Shown here: in pieces, positions 1 through 11,594 of the stretch | How the letters are laid out: every line of letters begins with the position of its first letter | Position numbering within the stretch: the first letter of the stretch is position 1 | Source of the DNA: Brevibacillus laterosporus LMG 15441 | GTDB lineage: Bacteria > Bacillota > Bacilli > Brevibacillales > Brevibacillaceae | Direction: 5' to 3' | Length of the DNA: 64,000 nucleotides | Assembly (NCBI RefSeq): GCF_000219535.2 | Contig: NZ_CP007806.1 | Coordinates: 3,444,501-3,508,500, forward strand | Notes under the pieces: generated by a model | Seen by the model: the letters and a program-made list of their open reading frames with translations, nothing else | What the model was told of the DNA's origin: nothing | Database searches by the model: none | Made by a program: the position numbers and the translations under genes

Positions 1-367
1 TACCTTCACGCGAATTAGCTCTACTCGCGAAAATATCCAATATCAATTGTGTACGGTCAATTACTCGACACTCAAATAACGCTTCTAAATTACGGTTTTG
101 GCTAGCGGATAATTCATCATTAAAGATGACAACATCTACATCCAGACTAACTGCTAATTCCGCAATCTCTTGGATTTTACCCGTTCCTAGATACCAAGCT
201 GAATCGACACGCTCGCGATTTTGGGTAATAACTTCTAGCACTTCAACACCGGCCGTCCGCGCTAGCTCTCCCAGCTCCTCTAGGGATAACCGCATCCGCT
301 CCTCATCTCGCTGATCTAATAGACAACCAACTACTATAGCTGTTTGCTGTTTATTCCATTCACTCAT
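1..367 (-). CDS. hflX: GTPase HflX, N-terminal part (runs off the left edge)
   Basis: HflX is a ribosome-associated GTPase that splits or rescues stalled ribosomes. Only the first 122 residues are visible, starting MSEWNKQQ. They carry the family's N-terminal domain, including YLGTGKI and VVIFNDELSASQNRNLE; the GTPase domain lies outside the window. The gene follows spoVK in the same direction, as its homologue ynbA does in Bacillus subtilis, and that order supports the call. The ATG at 367 is the only sensible start. The gap of 223 bp to spoVK shows no gene. Confidence 0.9.
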   Translation of the reverse strand, partial: MSEWNKQQTAIVVGCLLDQRDEERMRLSLEELGELARTAGVEVLEVITQNRERVDSAWYLGTGKIQEIAELAVSLDVDVVIFNDELSASQNRNLEALFECRVIDRTQLILDIFASRANSREG

Positions 368-590
368 ATATGTAACCTTCCTTCCCACGTCCCCAGACGA
401 AAAGAACGGCATCCGTTCGCATGTCTAGCAAACGTATGCCCTAATTCATTCTTTTACTAGCTAGTAATCAATATACCTTCTTTTTTACCCATTTGCCATC
501 CTTTTCATCCTTCACCCGTTAAATCTAGGGAGATGTCAACTTTGTTCTCCAGATTTAAAAACACACGTTACATCCATTAAACGTCAGGCT

Positions 591-1565
591 TCAGTTCAAA
601 AAAGGATTGCTAACCTGCAAGTCCTCTGCTCGTATGCTCATTAATTCTTCCTTGCTTGGGTTAGAACTCTTTAACAACCGCATAGCTTGTGCTCGAATAG
701 CCTTCTCCAGCATATTCCGTATGTAACGCGCATTGCTAAATGACTCCAAAAAAGGGTCGGATAGCAGGTGGATCAGATGCTGCTTCATTTTTTCTTTTGC
801 CGTAGAGGTGAGCACATATTGCTTTTCCTCGACCATGATCGCCGCAATTTCCATCAGCTCATCTACCTCATAATCTGTAAAGTGAATCTGAATCGGAAAA
901 CGCGAGGGCAGGCCTGGATTGATCTGCAAAAACTCATCCATCTCCTCTGTGTACCCGGCCAAAATGCAAATAAATTCGTTTTTGTGATCTTCCATTGCCT
1001 TCGTGAGACAATCCACTGCTTCCTTGCCAAAATCCTTCTCTCCTCCGCGCGCTAACGAATAAGCCTCATCCACAAACAAGATTCCGCCCAAAGCCTTTTT
1101 AATTAAATCGCGTGTTTTCTGCGCTGTATGTCCAATGAACTCTCCCACTAGATCGGCTCGTTCCACCTCAATTAAATGGCCCTTGCTTAAAATCCCCATC
1201 TCTTTAAGCACCTTCCCAAAAATCCGGGCCACCGTAGTCTTTCCCGTTCCTGGGCTACCTTTAAATACCATATGATATACCTGTTGTTCTGTCTTTAACT
1301 GATGCTTTGCGCGTTCACGGTTCGTTCTAAGGAGGGCATAAATCTCGTACATGACAAGCTTTGCCTCATCGAGTCCAATCATTTTTTCCAGATCATTAAT
1401 AACGGATTTGATTTGATCATTCGCAGTAGATCGTACCGTGTCTACCAACGGCTCTGGTTCCTTTAGCGGCTGTACAACCGGATGATGAAACACAAATTGA
1501 ATTCGATGTGGTGACTCCGGTGATTCTGTAACGACCGTTTTGGTCATAGTCGCAGCCTGTTTCAT
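591..1565 (-). CDS. spoVK: Stage V sporulation protein K, AAA+ ATPase
   Basis: SpoVK is a CbxX/CfxQ-type AAA+ ATPase needed for spore maturation in Bacillus. The 324-residue length is usual. Walker A is GSPGTGKTT at about residues 103-111 and Walker B is ILFVDEAY near residue 160; arginine-finger and sensor segments follow (GLPSRFPIQIHF). The N-terminal 45 residues are Pro/Glu-rich and variable. The ATG is preceded by AGGTGATG at good spacing. It lies upstream of hflX, the conserved neighbour. Its presence says the organism sporulates. Confidence 0.93.
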   Translation of the reverse strand: MKQAATMTKTVVTESPESPHRIQFVFHHPVVQPLKEPEPLVDTVRSTANDQIKSVINDLEKMIGLDEAKLVMYEIYALLRTNRERAKHQLKTEQQVYHMVFKGSPGTGKTTVARIFGKVLKEMGILSKGHLIEVERADLVGEFIGHTAQKTRDLIKKALGGILFVDEAYSLARGGEKDFGKEAVDCLTKAMEDHKNEFICILAGYTEEMDEFLQINPGLPSRFPIQIHFTDYEVDELMEIAAIMVEEKQYVLTSTAKEKMKQHLIHLLSDPFLESFSNARYIRNMLEKAIRAQAMRLLKSSNPSKEELMSIRAEDLQVSNPFLN

Positions 1566-1659
1566 GTCCCATCACCTGCCTTCCATAATCGTCTCTACAG
1601 TATACGCAGCACACTTTGAAATCCTGTACAGAAAATCCAAAATAAATAGCTTGATTTAT

Positions 1660-1697
1660 AAAAAAATCCCGTCTCACCTGTTGCAGTGATCCGGGAT
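1660..1697 (-). terminator. Intrinsic terminator of the sigma/YcdB operon
   Basis: On the minus strand the stem ATCCCG/CGGGAT, extended inward by TCAC/GTGA, is followed by a run of six or more T. It begins a few bases after the stop codon of the YcdB-type gene and ends that operon before spoVK. Confidence 0.85.
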
Positions 1698-1702
1698 GTT
1701 TC

Positions 1703-3358
1703 TTATCTGTCAACAAATACAGCTTTACCTGTAGTCGCATCAATAAATACGTTTTTGTCTACCTTTCTTTCCTTAACTCGATACACTAACCTAGTCTTTT
1801 TACCTCCATCCACATATTCATACACAAGCTCTACCGGATTATAGCGCAGCCACTCACTAGCTCCCACTTTTGGTGACACTATGGCATTTCGATCCGGGAG
1901 CTTGACTTGCTTAATAGAAGAAGATACAAAAGGCTTTTCAACTGAATCTTTGATAAATAAGATGACTTCTCCTGTAGCTGAATCTACATGAACCGAATAA
2001 CTGAGATAGGAACTATCCGTCTGTAAAACCGGAATGCCTTGATGGCTTTTAAAGAAACGGAATATATGCGTGTATTCATTCTCGTTACTGTATGTGAGCT
2101 GTACTTCTTTGTCCCAAGGATCAAGGTATTTCTCCAGAAATCGAATGGCCTTCTCTCTAGCTTTCTCTTTGGAAACTCTCCATTTTTCTTTAAGAGTAAC
2201 CTTGGAAATTTGCAGGACACGCCCGGAGCTTAATTCCGTAATAACCGTATATTCACCCTTTTCTCCAAATTGGTAAACAGCCTCATTTTCTTCTTTCCGT
2301 TGTTTATGATCGTCCCAATTATTGGAGTAAACTTTTAATGGCCCCTTAATTCCATACTCCTGTTTAATGAGCAGCTCTGCTTCTTGTTGATTGCGTGCGA
2401 GGGCAGGTTTATTTGGTGGATTCATTTTAATCAAGGTCGGTTGATCATAATCGTAGTAAGTATGATAGATCGCTTTGCCCGTAATCGCATCAAAGCTGTA
2501 CGCGTTCAGGATACCTGGTGTGTATTCTAGTATTGGCCGGTCATTTTTTGGATCAAAATGTTCGACATACCTTAATTTTATATACTTTTGTAACTGATTT
2601 TCCAATTCATGTACAGGTATTGCCTGTGACGGATGTGGAAAGGCTGATTGATCTATCCATTCGTCACTCCGTACACCGAACCCTTTTAACTCCCCTTTTC
2701 CATTAATACTTATGTAAACATTATCCCCGCTTACTGGAATCCCATTAACATATCGCATAAAGTTAGCTGAGCTTTTTGATAGATTGGTTTGTTTATACTC
2801 TTTCCTTTTTTCACCTAAAAATTCCTGTAAAATAGCCGTGGCACTTTGTGAATCAATCGCTTTATTCCCCTTATCCCGTCCTGCATTCAATACGTCGAGT
2901 TCTTCTAACTTACCATTAGTCCGATCGAGTCGAATTCTTGCTGACCATCCCTCTTCTTCTTTTTCTGTTTTCTTTTCTTCAATAGTAACAATATAATTAT
3001 CACGAGCATCTTTGAACTCCATTACTTTACCATTTTTTAGATATGGGGCGAATTTATAAAGGGACTGCATCGTTTTTTGAGCTTCCAGAGACAATCCTTT
3101 TAATTCTGTTTCCAGCTTAATAATCGGTTGTTTTGAGCTAAGCTGTATATCCTCGAGCCACACTGAGCGTGAACCAAGCACAATCAAAGTAAAGCCACAC
3201 GCTAATGATAGGGAAGCGAATAATCGACGGTTTTTCTGCTTTTTCTTACGAATACCTTCCCAAATTTTTGCTTCCAACTGAGGAGTGAAGGGAAGGACAT
3301 CTAAGTTAGTTGTCCTAAACTCTTGTGCTAATTTTTTATCAAATGAATCTACATCCAT
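1703..3358 (-). CDS. Membrane-anchored YcdB/PepSY-type protein, probable anti-sigma partner
   Basis: This 551-residue protein has a short cytoplasmic N-terminus (residues 1-44, ending in a KKKQKNRR cluster), one membrane segment at about 45-62, and a long extracellular part. The outer part contains repeated PepSY/YcdB-like units, seen as ATGKAIYH, SATGEVILF and ATTGKAVFV endings. The layout, with a small inner domain that could bind sigma and a big outside sensor, fits an anti-sigma factor. Its ATG overlaps the end of the ECF sigma gene by 10 bp, so the two are translationally coupled. The YcdB-like domains are recognised; the anti-sigma role is inferred from context. Confidence 0.75.
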   Translation of the reverse strand: MDVDSFDKKLAQEFRTTNLDVLPFTPQLEAKIWEGIRKKKQKNRRLFASLSLACGFTLIVLGSRSVWLEDIQLSSKQPIIKLETELKGLSLEAQKTMQSLYKFAPYLKNGKVMEFKDARDNYIVTIEEKKTEKEEEGWSARIRLDRTNGKLEELDVLNAGRDKGNKAIDSQSATAILQEFLGEKRKEYKQTNLSKSSANFMRYVNGIPVSGDNVYISINGKGELKGFGVRSDEWIDQSAFPHPSQAIPVHELENQLQKYIKLRYVEHFDPKNDRPILEYTPGILNAYSFDAITGKAIYHTYYDYDQPTLIKMNPPNKPALARNQQEAELLIKQEYGIKGPLKVYSNNWDDHKQRKEENEAVYQFGEKGEYTVITELSSGRVLQISKVTLKEKWRVSKEKAREKAIRFLEKYLDPWDKEVQLTYSNENEYTHIFRFFKSHQGIPVLQTDSSYLSYSVHVDSATGEVILFIKDSVEKPFVSSSIKQVKLPDRNAIVSPKVGASEWLRYNPVELVYEYVDGGKKTRLVYRVKERKVDKNVFIDATTGKAVFVDR

Positions 3359-3912
3359 GTCTCTCCCCTGCTTTCTAGCATTTGCTTGATTTGTTGGCGG
3401 GCTCGCGAAAGCCTTTTCCGTACTGCCTCTTCTTTTATCTGTAGAATAAATGCTATTTCTTTCATTTCTAGCTCTTGGTAATAACGCAAAATAATGACTT
3501 GCTGATAATCTGGAGACAGAGACAGCACTAGCTTTCTTAATTCAACGGCTCCGTTTTGCTTAAAAAATATACTTTCGGTATCATCCGTTACCTTACTTTG
3601 GGCCTGCTGTTGACTTTGCAAGGTAAGCTTTGAAAAAATCGTCCGAAATGACCAGGAACGGACATACTTTTTCGTTTCATTGATAGCAATCCGATACAAC
3701 CATGTTTTAGGCTCTGACTCCCCTCTAAAATAATCCCAATTCATATACGCCTTCATAAAGGTTTCTTGTGTAATGTCTTCCGCAATCTTTTGGTCTTTTA
3801 TCATGAGATACACCATATTTAAAATCTTTGGACCATATTCATGCATAAGAGACTCAAAGATAGTCTCTTTAGACATTGTTAAAGCGATTTCCGCTTTTTC
3901 CAATGAATTCAC
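3349..3912 (-). CDS. ECF-family RNA polymerase sigma factor
   Basis: The protein directs RNA polymerase to a stress or envelope regulon. Region 2 is seen as DQKIAEDITQETFMKAY followed by the WLYRIAINE segment. Region 4 is the helix-turn-helix around EMKEIAFILQIKEEAVRKR. The length (about 185 residues) is normal for ECF factors of the SigV/SigW kind. The start is uncertain: GTG at 3912, TTG at 3903 (best spacing to GCAGGTGA) and ATG at 3876 are all possible. It is co-transcribed with the overlapping membrane protein gene downstream, the usual sigma/anti-sigma order. Confidence 0.88.
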   Translation of the reverse strand: MNSLEKAEIALTMSKETIFESLMHEYGPKILNMVYLMIKDQKIAEDITQETFMKAYMNWDYFRGESEPKTWLYRIAINETKKYVRSWSFRTIFSKLTLQSQQQAQSKVTDDTESIFFKQNGAVELRKLVLSLSPDYQQVIILRYYQELEMKEIAFILQIKEEAVRKRLSRARQQIKQMLESRGETWM

Positions 3913-4012
3913 CTGCTTTATGTATTCTTTTTTCTTCTATTAAATTAGATTCTGCTAAACGATTTTTGTGACAATGATTTTTATCGGAATTCCCCTAAAG
4001 GTAAAACATGAA

Positions 4013-4037
4013 AAACCGCCCTCATAGGAGAGCGGTT
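4013..4037 (-). terminator. Intrinsic terminator upstream of the sigma operon
   Basis: The minus-strand sequence AACCGCTCTCCTATGAGGGC continues to close a GC-rich stem and runs into TTTTT. It ends whatever transcript crosses 4040-4260. Confidence 0.7.
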
Positions 4038-4114
4038 CACATCGAGCTCAGTCATTTTGGGGTACTAGCGGTACTGTTCTTTAACTCATCTACCTCCAAT
4101 ATAGAGTTAGATCA

Positions 4115-4162
4115 TCAAAGCGAACCGGATACCACAATCTGGGTAATCATTTCATCGTCCAC
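4115..4162 (-). CDS. Possible 15-residue peptide or relic of a longer small gene
   Basis: A GTG codon sits 8 bp after a perfect AGGAGGTT ribosome site and opens a 15-codon frame, MDDEMITQIVVSGSL. Just downstream another frame gives LEVDELKNSTASTPK, and a terminator follows. The hydrophobic start resembles that of BhlA/UviB-type small holin-like proteins, so this may be a gene that lost its middle. That reading is weak. The rest of the 350-bp gap between the sigma gene and the AraC gene shows nothing else. Confidence 0.3.
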   Translation of the reverse strand: MDDEMITQIVVSGSL

Positions 4163-4262
4163 GGCACATCAACCTCCTATAAAGACTGTTGCGCGTTTCT
4201 AATTTGTGACCACCGAGCTCGATAAGTATAGTGTAGCCACAATGAACATTTCTATACATAGC

Positions 4263-5084
4263 TTATCCATTTTTTCTAAACTCGCTCGCTGAAACACCAT
4301 ATTGTTGCTTCCAAGCACGTTGAAACGAGCTGAGGCTACCAAATCCAGCCTCATATGCAATTCGAGTGATATCCCAATCCGTTGAACGTAGTAAATAGGC
4401 TGCCTCTTTTATTCGTAAATGTTGCAGGTATTGTCCGGGTGTCATTTTTTTATTCTTTTTAAACTGATGAATAAAATGATATTTGCTACTGCCGGCAATG
4501 CCTGCTATTTCTTCAAGTGTTACGGGATGTTTAAATGCTTCGTGCATATAGTCAACTGCTCTTTTGATTCCCGGATATTCATACAAAGAGGTTACCTCAA
4601 GCTCCGTGTATGTATTGTTTTTTGAATGAAGGGTAAGAAAGAGTCTAGCTATCTCCCACTCCAGTTCCGTTTGAAGCAATTCATCCATCGGCTCAAACAC
4701 TGATCGCTGAAAGGCGCGTTGTACGGTTTGTTGAAATAAGGGGACAACCTTCGTAGATAAGCTTGTATATTCAAGTGCATGTCTTGCTCTTACGGGCTGT
4801 TCATGCTCCCATACCTGTTGTAGAAAATTACGATGTAGGCCAACTAGCAAAATAGTAGCAGGGCCATATGTAGCAAGATGACGATGTTGTTCATCCGGTT
4901 GTACTAACAGTCTTTGCTTAGCTGCTACTCTTTGATATCGTTGATTCCATTGAATCTCTACCTCATTGTCCAGCGGCATACTGACTTGCAGGTAATCGCC
5001 ATGATCATGTAATTCATCACTTTCCCCCTGTTGTAAGGTAAACAATCGAAAACCACTGTTTTTCCATTCTAAAAGCATATCCAT
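4263..5084 (-). CDS. AraC-family transcriptional regulator
   Basis: The 273-residue protein has an N-terminal cupin-like sensing domain (residues 1-160, with HDHGDYLQV) and a C-terminal double helix-turn-helix at about 172-270. The second HTH contains the typical ITRIAYEAGFGSLSSFQRAW, and the end YGVSASEFRKNG is a family hallmark. GGAGG lies 12 bp upstream of the ATG. It is a lone gene, and no target can be read from the neighbours. Confidence 0.9.
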   Translation of the reverse strand: MDMLLEWKNSGFRLFTLQQGESDELHDHGDYLQVSMPLDNEVEIQWNQRYQRVAAKQRLLVQPDEQHRHLATYGPATILLVGLHRNFLQQVWEHEQPVRARHALEYTSLSTKVVPLFQQTVQRAFQRSVFEPMDELLQTELEWEIARLFLTLHSKNNTYTELEVTSLYEYPGIKRAVDYMHEAFKHPVTLEEIAGIAGSSKYHFIHQFKKNKKMTPGQYLQHLRIKEAAYLLRSTDWDITRIAYEAGFGSLSSFQRAWKQQYGVSASEFRKNG

Positions 5085-5427
5085 TTATTTATATTTCCTC
5101 CACTACAAGAGCTAATAAGAATTTCTAACGTGCCCAATATTCTGATTTTAAAAGACCTTTATATGAGCAGGAATACGACATTATCAATAGGAAATACATA
5201 CATTTTTACACATTAGTCTAACATAATCAGAAGAATAAAAAAGCGATGATCCATTGATATGTCCTAGTTTATTTGTTTTTCTATTGTATATTTTTTAGCC
5301 AAATCTTTATTGTACTCTTTTTAATTATTATTAAAATATACACTTCTCTCTTTTTATAGAAATAACGCCCTCTTTTCGTTTCATTTTGTATTTTTCGCCA
5401 CTGGTATATACCCTTCCCCATCTATAA

Positions 5428-8238
<2,811 letters not shown>

Positions 8239-8253
8239 TCATATGTACTCTCT

Positions 8254-8281
8254 GTGGTCGCTCTTTATAAAGAGTGACCAC
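8254..8281 (+). terminator. Terminator after the collagen-like gene
   Basis: Stem GTGGTC.CTCTTT / AAAGAG.GACCAC with a two-base loop, followed by TTCTC. It starts 15 bp after the stop codon. Confidence 0.75.
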
Positions 8282-8493
8282 TTCTCATTGCAAATAATCA
8301 TTTCACTACGTCAAATATGAAACATCAATCCTGCCACTGAAAAATAAACAGTAATATGAAGCATCGCAATTTATACTACATAACGCGCAATTTTTAGTGT
8401 GCGTAATTTCCGTATTCTTTTTATACTTAATTATGATACGTTAGCGCAGGAAATTTAGATGTAGCTAGCAGTTCTCGAAAGGAGTGAATAAAT

Positions 8494-9420
8494 GTGCTTA
8501 GACAAACAAACGGTGCTTATGCCGCTACAGGGCTTACGGAAGCCGAACTCATTCAAATAAAAGAGCTTCTACAGGTATGTAATACTCACGATAACATTCA
8601 GATAAAATTAAATCTGGATATGCTTACCTGTAGGCCCACTGACCAAATTCAAGATTTTTACTTTGCTATAGATAACCGAATCATTGGGTATCTTGCCTTG
8701 TACATTTTTAATACGCAGGAGGTAGAAATCAGCGGGATGGTAGATCCAGCGTATAGACGTAATGGCATATTTTCCTCTTTGCTTCGGCAAGCCTATCCTG
8801 AAATCGAACGTCGTCAATTACCCAAGCTAATATTTATGTCTCAGGAAAAATCAGATTCTGGCAAAGCATTTTTAGAATCACTCGGTAGCACTTATTCCTT
8901 CTCAGAATACTGGATGGAATTAGAAGCACCGCCTACAGAATTAATTGCACCTTCTCTTTCACTAAGAGAAGCAACGCAAGAAGATCTTCCCCTGCTTGTC
9001 CAAATTGATATGGAAGCCTTTGGAGCAACAAAAGAGGATGCAACCAGATATGCCTCAACAGGAGTTGAAGAACCTGATCGGCATCTTATCATGGCCTTTC
9101 ATAACAGCGAATTTATAGGAAAAACCAGTTATCAAAGAATTGAGAATATGGATTTTATTTACGGCTTTGCGGTCATGCCAGCCCAACAAGGAAAAGGTTT
9201 TGGGAGAGAAATTTTGACAAGATTGGTGAACGACTTACTTCAAAAACAATCACCTTCCATCGTCTTGGAGGTGGAAACGAAGAACAAAAGCGCGCTCACA
9301 CTGTATAACCGTTGTGGTTTTAAAGAAGTAACTGCCAATGATTATTATATCCTGGCCACTTTGCAACTTGGGAGCCTATTTCGTCTTTCGGATAGAGAGG
9401 TAGGTGACCAGGAAATGTAA
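8494..9420 (+). CDS. Two-domain GNAT acetyltransferase
   Basis: The 308-residue protein contains two GNAT folds in tandem. In the first (residues 1-145) the acetyl-CoA loop region is VDPAYRRNGIFSSLL. In the second (150-290) it is AVMPAQQGKGFGREILTRL, with the complete Q-x-x-G-x-G/A signature and a typical NKSALTLYNRCGF end. The first loop departs from the Q/RxxGxG pattern (RRNGIF), so the N-terminal domain may be structural. The substrate cannot be told. The GTG start follows AAAGGAGTGAATAAAT. Confidence 0.88.
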   Translation: MLRQTNGAYAATGLTEAELIQIKELLQVCNTHDNIQIKLNLDMLTCRPTDQIQDFYFAIDNRIIGYLALYIFNTQEVEISGMVDPAYRRNGIFSSLLRQAYPEIERRQLPKLIFMSQEKSDSGKAFLESLGSTYSFSEYWMELEAPPTELIAPSLSLREATQEDLPLLVQIDMEAFGATKEDATRYASTGVEEPDRHLIMAFHNSEFIGKTSYQRIENMDFIYGFAVMPAQQGKGFGREILTRLVNDLLQKQSPSIVLEVETKNKSALTLYNRCGFKEVTANDYYILATLQLGSLFRLSDREVGDQEM

Positions 9421-9424
9421 GATT

Positions 9425-10219
9425 CTACGAATAATCAGGAACGGCAACAGGATAGCTTCCTTTTGCTACCGTTACTTCTAATCCTTGCTTCTCGATTTGA
9501 TCTCGTAACTCTTTTGGTGTTCCCTCATCAGTGATGAGTAAATGAAAGCTGTTGAGGGGACCTATTTTAGAAAAGGCATCATGTTCCATATTCTCATGAG
9601 ACGCTAAAATGAAGCGACGTCGAGAAACCTCCAAAACAGCGCGACTAAAACTAGCTTCCTCTGGGGTTGCAGTACTAACACCTTGCAAGCTAATGGCTCC
9701 TGCTGTCATAAAACACAGATCAATTGTAAATTGTTTTACCATTTCATTGGCAATAATATCGGAAATCATACCTGTTTTATTAACTTGTCCTCCGATAAGA
9801 TAAACGTCAGTATTTTCAGATTCACGTAACTGTTCTGCGATTTTAACCGAGTTCGTCACCACTGTTATCGGCATATGTTGAGGTAAATATTTTATCATAT
9901 GAAAATGCAGGTTCGTTCCACTTAAAAATATTGTATCGTGCTCTTGTATGTAGGATACGGCTGTTTTGGATATAGCAGTGATATGACTAGGTCCATCTTT
10001 TATACGTACCGCTGATGGTACAACAGGCTTTCGCACAGCTGATACAGGGATAGCACCTCCATGAGTTTTTTTCAATAATCCCTGTTCTTCCATAATGGAT
10101 AAATCTCTCCTGATGGAATCAATAGAAACATGAAATTGCTCCGCTAACTCCTTCACCAGCACTCGTTGTGCTTCGTGGAGTATCTCCAGAATCTTTCCTC
10201 TTCTCTCTTCAGCAAACAT
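9425..10219 (-). CDS. DeoR-family transcriptional regulator
   Basis: An N-terminal DeoR winged helix (ERRGKILEILHEAQRVLVKE, then the recognition helix VSIDSIRRDLSIMEEQGLL) is joined to a DeoR C-terminal sugar-phosphate sensor domain of the phosphosugar isomerase-like fold (TVVTNSVKIAEQL, VYLIGGQVNKTG). The family usually represses sugar catabolism genes, but no sugar genes lie next to it. The start at ATG 10219 follows GGCGATGAG; an upstream in-frame ATG at 10294 adds 25 atypical residues. It converges on the acetyltransferase gene with only 4 bp between the stops. Confidence 0.88.
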   Translation of the reverse strand: MFAEERRGKILEILHEAQRVLVKELAEQFHVSIDSIRRDLSIMEEQGLLKKTHGGAIPVSAVRKPVVPSAVRIKDGPSHITAISKTAVSYIQEHDTIFLSGTNLHFHMIKYLPQHMPITVVTNSVKIAEQLRESENTDVYLIGGQVNKTGMISDIIANEMVKQFTIDLCFMTAGAISLQGVSTATPEEASFSRAVLEVSRRRFILASHENMEHDAFSKIGPLNSFHLLITDEGTPKELRDQIEKQGLEVTVAKGSYPVAVPDYS

Positions 10220-10322
10220 CTCATCGCCTGCCTTCACTATGTAATACTTCCATTTTATTCCGTTATCCGCAAAAAAGTCAATATTTACCTGCAAAAATCT
10301 TCTTGTTTATGCTTTTTTAAGC

Positions 10323-10358
10323 AAAAAAATCAGGATTCCCGAAGAAACCCTGATTTTC
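10323..10358 (-). terminator. Terminator of the miaA-hfq operon
   Basis: The minus-strand stem AAAATCAGG / CCTGATTTT has a loop of 14 bases and a following T-run. It lies 11 bp past the hfq stop. Confidence 0.85.
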
Positions 10359-10368
10359 TTGTCTGCAA

Positions 10369-10611
10369 TTACATTTGTTGTGATTGGCTTTCCGACATCA
10401 AGGATACCGGACGTTGTGGTGTAAATGTAGAGATCGCATGCTTATAAACCAATTGTTGCTTGCCTTCTGTATCAATAACGATTGTGAAGTTGTCAAACGC
10501 CTTGATATAGCCTCTCAATTGGAATCCGTTTACCAAATATATGGTAACTGCGATATTTTCTTTTCGTAAATGGTTTAAGAACGTATCTTGAATATTGATC
10601 GTCTGTTTCAT
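10369..10611 (-). CDS. hfq: RNA chaperone Hfq
   Basis: Hfq forms hexameric rings that bind U-rich and A-rich RNA. The 80-residue protein shows Sm1 ([20 protein letters not shown]) and Sm2 (VYKHAISTF, the YKHAI motif). The C-terminal tail is short and Ser/Gln-rich, as in Gram-positive forms. The ATG at 10611 follows AGGGGG; a TTG two codons earlier is less likely. The miaA-hfq order is conserved in bacilli and beyond. Confidence 0.97.
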   Translation of the reverse strand: MKQTINIQDTFLNHLRKENIAVTIYLVNGFQLRGYIKAFDNFTIVIDTEGKQQLVYKHAISTFTPQRPVSLMSESQSQQM

Positions 10612-10640
10612 GGACAATACCCCCTAAAAGGACTTGTAAG

Positions 10641-11594
10641 TTATATATTCGGCGTGGAATGGAACTTTCCTTCCATCGCACTGGTAATTGTTTCAACCAC
10701 TTGTTCATATGAATCGGATTCAGTCATATCATACCATTCCAACTGAGGCATCCGCTTAAACCAAGTTAACTGACGCTTAGCAAAATGCCTTGTTCTTTGC
10801 TTAATGTCAGCTATTGCCTTATCTAACGTGATCTCTCCATATAGATAAGGAATGAGCTCCTTGTAGCCCAGCCCCTGCATGGCTACCAGATCAGCAGAAT
10901 ACCCTTGATCTAGCAACCTGCGAACTTCTTCTACCAATCCAGCCTCAATCATTAAATCGACTCGTTGATTTACTCTTTCATAGAGCTTCGCCCGATCCAT
11001 TGTTAAGCCTATAATTTTCAAGTTGTAAGGCGAATAAGCGGCCTGATTTTGAAAATCAGACATACGTTTTCCAGTCAATTCGTATATCTCGATTGCACGT
11101 ATAACCCGGCGAACATCATTTGGATGTAAGCGATCTGCTGTAATAGGATCATGCTCGCGTAGGCGTCTGTGAAGAGCTTCTACTCCTTCCACATCGGCAA
11201 ATCGTTGCAATCTCTCTCGCAATTCCTCGTCCTGATCCGCCTCAGAGAATTGATAAGCATGAGTAACCGATTGTATGTAAAGTCCTGTTCCACCAACGAT
11301 AATAGGCAGATGATTACGCTGATTAATTTGGGTGATTAGCTGTTGGGCCTGCTGCTGAAAGATAGCCACAGAGTATTCCTCATCTGGATTCATGATATCA
11401 ATCAGATGATGGGGAACAATGGACCGCTCTTCCTCGGTAGCTTTAGCCGTACCTATATCCATGCCACGATAAACCTGCATAGAATCACCAGAGATGATCT
11501 CTCCATTAAACTGTTGTGCTAATCGAAGGCTAAGAGCAGTCTTGCCTACTGCCGTAGGGCCTGCAATTACCACTAAATTCTCTTTTTGCCTCAT
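10641..11594 (-). CDS. miaA: tRNA dimethylallyltransferase MiaA
   Basis: Transfers a dimethylallyl group to A37 of tRNAs reading U-starting codons. The 317 residues begin with the P-loop GPTAVGKTAL (12-21). The tRNA-binding elements DSMQVYRGMDIGTAKAT and GGTGLYIQS, and the C-terminal KQRTRHFAKRQLTWFKR are all present. Its ATG overlaps the stop of the upstream methyltransferase gene by 4 bp (ATGA), and hfq follows after 29 bp, so the three genes form one operon. Confidence 0.97.
   Translation of the reverse strand: MRQKENLVVIAGPTAVGKTALSLRLAQQFNGEIISGDSMQVYRGMDIGTAKATEEERSIVPHHLIDIMNPDEEYSVAIFQQQAQQLITQINQRNHLPIIVGGTGLYIQSVTHAYQFSEADQDEELRERLQRFADVEGVEALHRRLREHDPITADRLHPNDVRRVIRAIEIYELTGKRMSDFQNQAAYSPYNLKIIGLTMDRAKLYERVNQRVDLMIEAGLVEEVRRLLDQGYSADLVAMQGLGYKELIPYLYGEITLDKAIADIKQRTRHFAKRQLTWFKRMPQLEWYDMTESDSYEQVVETITSAMEGKFHSTPNI

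Noticed and set aside
126-314. Plus-strand 62-codon Ser/Thr/Arg-rich frame
   Set aside because: Antisense to the N-terminus of hflX, which is well supported.
4008-4202. Plus-strand 64-codon frame after the sigma gene
   Set aside because: It begins inside a terminator hairpin and shows no protein-like pattern; the other strand has a better ribosome site.
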